Shown here piece by piece: positions 57,564 to 64,000 of a stretch of 64,000 nt of DNA. Origin of the DNA: Exophiala sp. HKRS030. Its lineage: Eukaryota; Ascomycota; Eurotiomycetes; Chaetothyriales; Herpotrichiellaceae. Position 1 is the stretch's first letter; each line of letters begins with the position of its first letter. The position numbers and the translations under genes were made by a program. The notes under the pieces are model-generated. The model worked only from the letters and a program-made list of their open reading frames with translations. It did no database searches and had not been told where the DNA came from. The stretch is taken from contig JAHWDD010000001.1 in the NCBI GenBank assembly GCA_023897205.1, positions 124,001 to 188,000 of the forward strand. The letters are read 5' to 3'.

Positions 57564-60500
57564 ATGGATCGCAACTATCAATTCAATGGCATGTACACCA
57601 ATTTCCCTCGTCACCAAGCACAGCAGCCACCATCTCAGCCTTTTCTACAACCTCAACATCAACTTCAGAATCAGCACCAGCACCAGCATCTCCCATCCCA
57701 ATCACACGCTCAATCGTATTCCAGTCCCCAGTTTCGACCTCAGCCTCATCCTCCGCCTCAACCGTACAATCAGCCTCACTCGTATCCTCAATCACTTCCA
57801 CCTCAGCCTCTTCGACAGAATTACCCTCAACACTATTACAACCAAGACCAGTCGTATCAGTCGCCGCTCCCACAATATCAGCAACAACCGTTCTACCAGG
57901 CGCCTCAGCCGTCCGCATCACCGCCTCAACCTCGTGTCCAGGTCGTCATACCTCCTCGGCCTTCGCCATCACTCTCGTCACTGCCATCACCTCAGCAACT
58001 ACAACAGCAGCGACAACAGTTCCATCAGCAGCCTACACCGCAGATTAATCAACTACCCAGTCCTGTTCAATCATTTCAACAGTCACCGAGAGAACAAGTG
58101 AAACAAGGACGTCTTCAGCAGCCTCCCCAACCGCGTCCTCAACTGCGCCCTCAGCAACATCCTCAGCAAAGTCCCCAGCTGCGTCATCAACAACATCCTC
58201 AGCAAAATCCCCAGCAGCATCCTCAACAAAGCCTTCAGCAGCGCCCTCAGCAGTATTCTCAGCAGTATTCTCAGCAAAATCCCCAGCAACCTCCCCAACA
58301 GCATCTACAATACCGTCCACAACTCCCGCCCTCAGGTTCGCAACAACGACAACAACAACAAGCAAGTATCCTTGCTCAAATTCCATCCCCAAATGTCAGC
58401 CATGGGCAAGCTCCGCCAGTGCGAAAGCCACAGGCACCTCTCGTAAGTGAGCCTGAGGTGTTCATTAAGCAAGAATTAGCACCGCCTACCATAAAATCGG
58501 AAGAAGTGCCTCAGAATATGCCAGGCCCAGGAAGCACGATAAATCCCCAAATGCTGATGAAGCCGCCGCAGCCAAAGCCGCCTAAAGTACTTCAAGCTGT
58601 CGAGATCGATACAAAACCTAAGCAGATCTCCAGCAAAATGGCAGACTATGAACAAAAGCCCCCAAAGCCTGACGAACTTGAACCTGACTACACCACCTTG
58701 TTGTGCGTCCTCGCGGACGACTATATTGATGCGGCGCGCAAACTACCGACGTCGAATGAGGAGTACTATACACTGATAGCAACCGCTATTGGTTGTCTAG
58801 AATCTGTTCTTAACAACTTCAAGCTTCCACCCTTGAAGGAAGCACAAATTTCAATTCGATATGCACAACTTTTATACGAAGAGACCGAAAACTATGATGA
58901 AGCTGAGACCACTTTGACCAAAGCTATCGAAATCTGTGAAAGACACAAATTTGTTGACTTGAAGTATGAGATACAATTACTGCTATGTAAAGTTCTCTAT
59001 GAGTCTAGACCTAAGGCTGCGTTACGAGAGATGCAAAGAATGATTGATGATATCGAAGCGTATCGCCACACAGTGTGGCTCTACATCTTCCGTTTTCAGC
59101 ATGCAATGTTTTCATTGGCATCAGCAGCACCAGGAGAAGTCCACAACGCAACTGTTCAGCTCGAAAAAATCACCAGCCTTGCACGGCAAAACTCGGATAG
59201 TGCTGTGCTGGCTTTCGCTGCCGTGGTGGAAGCACTCCTACATCTTTCCAGTTCCAGTCACGAAGCTGTCACTGCTACTCAGACAGCGCTAGCCAAGGCT
59301 AGAGCGCTGCAGTTAAACCTTGATGTCGAGAGAAACCCACAGCTGACTATTTTCATGGAATTTCTTGACCTCGCATGCAGTGTTCAAGAAGCCAACATTA
59401 CACAAATTGAAAATAAACGTAAAGTCATGCAAAATGTCCTTTACGAATCAATCAGTGACACCCACTGGCGCGATGATGGCTTCATCTACCTTCCCATATC
59501 AAAGCGAGCGATAGCAGGTATCGAATTCACAGGAACTGGACACGTCATTGAAAGAGGTGGCAGGTACTTTTTGACCTTCTCGTGGCTGAGCAAAGCACAG
59601 GTAGAAGTCTTGGGTTACCTATTTAGTGCCGACAGTACAGCATACAAGAGTGGAACGGATGGAGGAAAGGCCGAGAAGTTCGCCTTGGAAGGCCTCTCGG
59701 ACGTTCAAAACTGGGGTTGGCCAAAGCTCTCTGCAGGCTACCAACAGTCACAGAGGGAAAACATCTTTCAAAAACTGGTTGAATGTCAGTATCTGTTCCT
59801 GATCTGCTTTATGCGTTGTGGCAGAGGCCTCTGGCAACAAGCGGATGATATGCTGGTCAAGATTGAGGCTATCGCGTCGGGACTTGGAAACAACTTTCCC
59901 TTGAATATGAAATCTGCCCTTAGTTATCTACAAGGGGCTGTTTTGCAGGGGACAGGAAATACCACGGAAGCACTCGAAATTTATCAATCCCCAATCTTGA
60001 GCTTCGACGAACAGAAATACACTGCGCTGCCGACAAAGCGAGATATGGACTATCAGATATCATCCTCGTATCACGCCGAGTCTGACGTTACCCGCAATTT
60101 CTGCATCCTCGCGGCCATGAACAGTGCCTTCATCCTCCGAGATCCTCATCATCCACAGCATAACCGGCTGTCTTACTTGGTTAATCGCCTTGGTCCCATA
60201 GTCCAACAATGTGGCAACAAATACATCCAAGCGCATTATTCGCTCTTGGTCTCGTTTCTGGCAAACACAACTCTCACCGCGAAGCAATATCTCAAAAGTG
60301 CAATGGAAGCTGCAAAAGCGATTGGAAGTACACAAACCACAGCACTTGCCCTTATCTACATGCAGGAGAAGCTCTTCAGGAGCACTGTAGATGAACAGGC
60401 CCTCAAATGTGCTCGAGCAGCCAGCCACCAGGTTCGGAGATGGGGCGACCCACTATGGATGCACGTCGTGGCCGGTCTCGAGGCCGAGGCACTGGAGGTC

Positions 60501-60584
60501 AATGGGTTTATTGAAGACGCCCAGCATAGAAGAGCCGACGCTGCCGCAGGCTGGGAGGATTTGCAGGAGGGGATCAAGGGATGA
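57564..60584 (+). CDS. scc4: Cohesin loading factor Scc4/Mau2
   Basis: Single exon of 1006 residues from ATG 57564, the only in-frame ATG near the start. Residues 1 to about 390 are Gln/Pro/His-rich and disordered, with imperfect tandem units such as HPQQSPQ and YSQQ (about 58120-58310). From about residue 420 the conserved Scc4/Mau2 helical repeat region begins (LEPDYTTLLCVLADDYIDAA, then YYTLIATAIGCLESVL, RYAQLLYEETENYDEA). Scc4 with Scc2 loads cohesin on chromatin in the nucleus. The TPR-like helical array continues to near the C-terminus. The long Gln-rich N-terminus is typical for filamentous-fungal versions, although its length varies. Confidence 0.9.
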   Translation: MDRNYQFNGMYTNFPRHQAQQPPSQPFLQPQHQLQNQHQHQHLPSQSHAQSYSSPQFRPQPHPPPQPYNQPHSYPQSLPPQPLRQNYPQHYYNQDQSYQSPLPQYQQQPFYQAPQPSASPPQPRVQVVIPPRPSPSLSSLPSPQQLQQQRQQFHQQPTPQINQLPSPVQSFQQSPREQVKQGRLQQPPQPRPQLRPQQHPQQSPQLRHQQHPQQNPQQHPQQSLQQRPQQYSQQYSQQNPQQPPQQHLQYRPQLPPSGSQQRQQQQASILAQIPSPNVSHGQAPPVRKPQAPLVSEPEVFIKQELAPPTIKSEEVPQNMPGPGSTINPQMLMKPPQPKPPKVLQAVEIDTKPKQISSKMADYEQKPPKPDELEPDYTTLLCVLADDYIDAARKLPTSNEEYYTLIATAIGCLESVLNNFKLPPLKEAQISIRYAQLLYEETENYDEAETTLTKAIEICERHKFVDLKYEIQLLLCKVLYESRPKAALREMQRMIDDIEAYRHTVWLYIFRFQHAMFSLASAAPGEVHNATVQLEKITSLARQNSDSAVLAFAAVVEALLHLSSSSHEAVTATQTALAKARALQLNLDVERNPQLTIFMEFLDLACSVQEANITQIENKRKVMQNVLYESISDTHWRDDGFIYLPISKRAIAGIEFTGTGHVIERGGRYFLTFSWLSKAQVEVLGYLFSADSTAYKSGTDGGKAEKFALEGLSDVQNWGWPKLSAGYQQSQRENIFQKLVECQYLFLICFMRCGRGLWQQADDMLVKIEAIASGLGNNFPLNMKSALSYLQGAVLQGTGNTTEALEIYQSPILSFDEQKYTALPTKRDMDYQISSSYHAESDVTRNFCILAAMNSAFILRDPHHPQHNRLSYLVNRLGPIVQQCGNKYIQAHYSLLVSFLANTTLTAKQYLKSAMEAAKAIGSTQTTALALIYMQEKLFRSTVDEQALKCARAASHQVRRWGDPLWMHVVAGLEAEALEVNGFIEDAQHRRADAAAGWEDLQEGIKG

Positions 60585-61092
60585 AAATGCTAATACTCAG
60601 ATGCAATATCCGCGATGATGATGAGGTCCTGAAATACCTCGAGCCAGCTTTGTCAAATAATGAATTGTGAAAAGTGACCGGAAGGAAGAAAGCCTTTGAG
60701 TTTTAGCATTTAGTCTCTTTGAAAGTATTAGGATTCGAAAATCATTCACTATGATATGAGCACTGAGCATCTATCCTTGCTATTCGTTCATCCCTGGTCT
60801 CATCTTTATTCATCGTGCAAGCTCTAGCTCAAATGCTGGAAAAATTCCGTCGTCAATCATACACTGCGAGTCGAATGAGCTCTTGATGAAGTAACACCAA
60901 ACTCCTTTTCCCGAACCCACAAGGTTGGGTGTAGCGGATCCCACAACACTTGCAAACGAGAGCACATCGCTGTTCTGTTTCCTGCCCTTTGCACCAAAAC
61001 CAACCGGTCTTCCTGCTTGGCAATCTTGGAGACGACCATCCGCCCTGCGTCGAAGCAGCAGCAGCAGCAGCAGCAGCAATGGCAACCTTGGT
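60585..61092. other. Convergent 3' flank with a (GCA)8 repeat
   Basis: Between the stops of Scc4 and the NIF-type gene. A perfect (GCA)8 tract (61055-61078) lies 14 nt past the NIF gene stop, within its 3' UTR; on the plus strand it reads poly-Gln or poly-Ser in short frames that are not real genes. Confidence 0.6.
61055..61078. repeat. (GCA)8 trinucleotide repeat
   Basis: Eight perfect GCA units in the 3' flank of the minus-strand NIF-domain gene. Confidence 0.95.
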
Positions 61093-62850
61093 TCAAGAAG
61101 GCAGACTCTCCGGGGTTGGCGGGGCGTGTTCCGGATTGTTGTTCTTCACCTTGCGCTTGCCCTTGGCCTTCTTTTTCTTCACGACCGGGACATCCTTGCG
61201 GACGGTGTTGTCGCCGGTGGTGGATGAAGCCCCCTGCTCGGCCGTCGCAGCCGTCTTTTGACCGTGAGAGGTGTCGAGTTGACTGTCAATCTCCTTTTCG
61301 AGCATGTCGAGAAGGTTGTCGTCGCCGACAACGGGGATCCCATTGTGGGCATCATTCCCGCCGTCTTCGCTCGCGAGTGTGACGGTGCGGGTCAGACTGC
61401 TGGGCGTAGCCATACTCCCACCGGCCGCGCCGAAGCTGCCGGCACTGGGGGCCGGGGATGCACCTACAGTCGGGCCCGGAGTCGCTTCGGGCTGCTCGAT
61501 TCTGCGCTGTGTCTTTTGGTCGATGGTCTCGTCGACGACGCCGGGGGCTTGACGTTGGCCGGTCTGCCATTGCCGGATGAGTCGGGACACGTCGACTTGG
61601 TACCTGAGGGCTTCGAGTTTCAGCTCGAGGGACTGGAGAATCGCCTGCTCCTGGAGTTGCCAGTCGCGCAGGGCGGCACCGCCCTCCTTTGGTGCGTTGT
61701 CTTCAAACTCGGGGACCTGTAGAAGATTATTCGGTTCGGCCAACCCTTTCAAATGGCTGTCGTCGACGAGGACGGTGTTGCCTTGGTTCCATTTACACCC
61801 CTTTTCGGCCTTACGTTGGATGGCCCCGTCCGACCAGATCTTGTCGAGTTTCTTGTACACTTGAACCTTGTTGTTGTATTGTTGTCTGGTCAAGCCCAGT
61901 TTGTCTCGTGCCCAGACTGCGGCCATCTGTTGGCGCTGCACGGGATGGATGAGGTTGTTGACCATGGCGGTCGTGTTCTCCGGCCTAGCAGAGGAATACA
62001 CCATGACAACGTGGTTGGCGAACAAGTAATCAAGCAACTGCGTAACGCCTGGTCGGATCTTGAACTTCGTCGGGTCTCCTCTGCGGTTCGGTCGCACGAG
62101 CAAAGTGCCGTTCAGGTCCAAAATCACGAGAAGCTTCTGTGCCTTCTGTCTCAGTGCTGGCGGGAGAGCGGCCTTTTCCCTGTACTCTGATGTAGGTTTC
62201 GGGACAGGCACTGGCTCAATTTCACGAGGAATTGTGCTTCTGCTGCCTCCACTCCGAACCTGACGGATGGGTAAGTCTGTAAAGTTGACTGGCGAGATGG
62301 GAGCGTCTGGAGTCTCGATCGATGGGAGTGGGACATCTCGACTGGAAGTACTGTAAGCTGCGACTTGTTGTTCAGGTTGTCTTGAACGGAATGTATAGCT
62401 GCGTTCCTGACGTTGTTGGACGGTACCCCTTCTCTGAGTACTGCTCTGCATCCTGTATGGTTTGTCAACTCGATATGTAGGATATCGAGCGTAATTGTGA
62501 ACTGACCTTAGAGGTTCATATGCATCTGGGCCCCTAGCGTTGTCGTGTCGCCATTGGTAGTTGTCAGAAGAATTCGTCCTCATGTTTTGAGAGTGACTTT
62601 CTGACATGTAGTCACTTGGTAGACGTGGTCGCATCCATCGGTGGCTTGAGGTCTGAAGATTTGCCGTATCGTTTCTGTAAGATCTCCAAGAATCCACTAT
62701 TTCATAAATGTTAAGCCTATCCTTGACCAAAGTATCACTGTATTCACCTTGTCGAGGTTGTTCATTTCTTGGTGGGTTGTAATCTCGAAAATCGCTGTAA
62801 GGCGGCCGATATGGATCAGCATAACGCGGTCGATAGCTGTCGCCAGGCAT
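61093..62850 (-). CDS. FCP1/NIF-domain phosphatase-like protein
   Basis: 585 residues from ATG 62850 if unspliced; the frame further up begins at a TTG. The N-terminal 220 residues are disordered, rich in Arg, Tyr, Pro and Ser. The FCP1-homology domain spans about 237-410: LLVILDLNGTLLVRPN, then RPGVTQLLDYL, VMVYSSARPEN, KKLDKIW and NTVLVDDSHLKG. FCP1/Tim50-type phosphatases use DxDx(T/V); here the second Asp is Asn247 (D245-L-N247-G-T), so catalysis may be weak or absent. The C-terminal part has Ala/Gly/Pro-rich linkers and a Lys-rich tail (KKKKAKGKRKVKN), possibly a nuclear signal. A 51-nt in-frame intron (62697-62747) may remove 17 residues. Confidence 0.87.
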   Translation of the reverse strand: MPGDSYRPRYADPYRPPYSDFRDYNPPRNEQPRQGEYSDTLVKDRLNIYEIVDSWRSYRNDTANLQTSSHRWMRPRLPSDYMSESHSQNMRTNSSDNYQWRHDNARGPDAYEPLRSVHNYARYPTYRVDKPYRMQSSTQRRGTVQQRQERSYTFRSRQPEQQVAAYSTSSRDVPLPSIETPDAPISPVNFTDLPIRQVRSGGSRSTIPREIEPVPVPKPTSEYREKAALPPALRQKAQKLLVILDLNGTLLVRPNRRGDPTKFKIRPGVTQLLDYLFANHVVMVYSSARPENTTAMVNNLIHPVQRQQMAAVWARDKLGLTRQQYNNKVQVYKKLDKIWSDGAIQRKAEKGCKWNQGNTVLVDDSHLKGLAEPNNLLQVPEFEDNAPKEGGAALRDWQLQEQAILQSLELKLEALRYQVDVSRLIRQWQTGQRQAPGVVDETIDQKTQRRIEQPEATPGPTVGASPAPSAGSFGAAGGSMATPSSLTRTVTLASEDGGNDAHNGIPVVGDDNLLDMLEKEIDSQLDTSHGQKTAATAEQGASSTTGDNTVRKDVPVVKKKKAKGKRKVKNNNPEHAPPTPESLPS

Positions 62851-63313
62851 GATTGCTGAGGATGTTTTTCGTGACGCAGCGGGAAGGGCACAAGAGAAGA
62901 GGCTCTGATGCTGCCACTGCAAGAGACAAGTGTTAGTAATGTGAAGATGACAGTTGAAATGGTTTGGTGAAGCAGACTTTTGAGAGTGGTCGGCAGTGAA
63001 GGCCAGAGTGAAGGCCAGAACCCTGTCTAATAAGGAGCACCTCCAGAGTTGAGATACACGCGTTATGCTGCGGGCAATTTACTTGTTGCGCACAACAATG
63101 ATTTCTGGTTAACGAGAAAGTGCAGTGAATAAAATGCGAAGGCAACTTTCGCAGGCAAATCTCAGAGTTCTTTGCTAAGATCTGGAACGCCTGCGTTGTC
63201 GTACGCTATCGTTAAGCTTGTCTTTTAGTGCCGGGTACGTCACTCGCGGCTTTCAAAAAAAAGTTCCCAACTGTCCATGTTTCAACCTCTGCCTTTTCCG
63301 CACATCTACAAAC
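62851..63313. promoter_or_regulatory. Divergent promoters, NIF-domain gene / Rrp36
   Basis: 463 bases between divergent start codons. It includes a direct repeat GAAGGCCAGAGT/GAAGGCCAGAAC near 62998-63022. No gene is seen. Confidence 0.45.
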
Positions 63314-64000
63314 ATGAGTTCGGCTCTTCTGGATCGACCCGTCCAATTACGACACGATGATGGCGATGGAGACGATTTCGATGAGGAGGCTTCTGTCCAG
63401 AACAACAGCGAGGTAGATCAGTCTGCGGACAGTGATTCTGGCGCGACTGGCTCAGAATCTATCGACGAGGTATTCCAAGCACCTGCCGGACTATCAAAGG
63501 TTGTTGACAGTTTGCAGGACGACGATTCAAGCTCCGAGCCCGAAGAAGATTCCGCACTGAAAGATATCAGCTTCGGGGTTCTGGCTAAAGCCCAAGAAAC
63601 CTTCGACCCTCGGCAACGCAAAAGGAAGTACGAGGAGGCTACTCAAGACGCAATAGCCGACACAGGAAAGAATGAAGAAGACAATTTCGATACCCGGAAA
63701 AGATCCAAAGAAGCACGAATCGACGCACCCAAGAGATCTTCTAAACATGCCCCTGTGATTGAATCTGCGCGCAAGCCTGTGTCGCGGAAAAGAACAATTT
63801 TCGAGCCGCCTGCAGCGCAGAAATTCCGAGATCCCCGATTTGACCCTACAGTGATGTCGGCGAACAGAGATAGGAATACTGCTGAAAAAGTGAATAAGAA
63901 TTATGCATTCTTGACACAGTATCAGGCAGCGGAGATCCTGGATTTGAAGACGCAGATCAAAAAGGCCAAAGATCCAAATGTTGTGGCTGACCTCAAACGA
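63314..64000 (+). CDS. rrp36: rRNA biogenesis protein Rrp36 (5' part, runs off window)
   Basis: Open from ATG 63314 to the window end (229 codons) without a stop. The N-terminus MSSALLDRPVQLRHDDGDGD is followed by an acidic Ser/Glu-rich stretch, then ISFGVLAKAQETFDPRQRKR and RDPRFDPTVMSANRDRNTAE, a hallmark of Rrp36. The helical segment NYAFLTQYQAAEILDLKTQI then begins. Rrp36 is a nucleolar component of the 90S pre-ribosome needed for early cleavages of pre-rRNA to 18S. The remaining C-terminal basic region lies beyond the window. It is partial only because of the window edge. Confidence 0.9.
   Translation, partial: MSSALLDRPVQLRHDDGDGDDFDEEASVQNNSEVDQSADSDSGATGSESIDEVFQAPAGLSKVVDSLQDDDSSSEPEEDSALKDISFGVLAKAQETFDPRQRKRKYEEATQDAIADTGKNEEDNFDTRKRSKEARIDAPKRSSKHAPVIESARKPVSRKRTIFEPPAAQKFRDPRFDPTVMSANRDRNTAEKVNKNYAFLTQYQAAEILDLKTQIKKAKDPNVVADLKR

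Overview
This is a 64 kb piece of a filamentous ascomycete (Pezizomycotina) nuclear genome. The evidence is short GT-AG introns (about 47-200 nt, with CTNAC-like branch points), a 375-residue fungal actin, fused GARS-AIRS (Ade5,7), Pet127, a GT32 sphingolipid mannosyltransferase, a Zn2Cys6 regulator and Cys-rich F-box proteins. Codon style and gene types fit Eurotiomycetes best, but the class is an inference. No CRISPR array, intact transposon, secondary-metabolite cluster or viral gene was seen. Several gene models were built by joining exons by hand. For each of these the splice sites are canonical, the phases match and the summed coding length is a multiple of three.

Layout. 1-7582 is gene-poor, with purine tracts, many copies of short TACGGAGTA/TACGAGTAC-type words and one unassigned ORF on the minus strand (4515-5216). 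7583-12886 holds a Zn2Cys6 transcription factor and two convergent F-box/Cys-pair proteins, the first with a run of 46 glutamates. 13401-24261 is conserved housekeeping: Rab escort protein, an SDR oxidoreductase, a DHX29-type RNA helicase, a CXXC zinc protein of the DUF866 family, and SmF. 24262-30061 has one small unknown protein, an intron-containing tRNA-Leu(TAG), Vps68 and Fes1. 31722-38164 carries actin, homoserine kinase and Ade5,7. 39590-50073 carries Pet127, a large PH-like/LRR protein and the GT32 transferase. 50801-64000 has an aldehyde dehydrogenase, a small two-helix membrane protein, Loc1, an EMB8/YheT-type alpha/beta hydrolase, the cohesin loader Scc4/Mau2, an FCP1/NIF-type phosphatase-like protein and the 5' part of Rrp36, which runs off the window.

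The genes do not form one pathway. Themes are RNA and ribosome work (DHX29-type helicase, SmF, Loc1, Rrp36, Pet127), membrane traffic and lipids (Rab escort protein, Vps68, GT32, hydrolase), actin, and amino-acid/purine synthesis. Neighbours are mostly divergent or convergent pairs with separate promoters. I found no clear new multi-gene system. The best leads are a phosphatase-like protein with Asn in place of a catalytic Asp, the side-by-side Cys-rich F-box genes, two or three small unknown proteins, two exon-length in-frame introns that may be alternatively spliced, and the recurring intergenic words.
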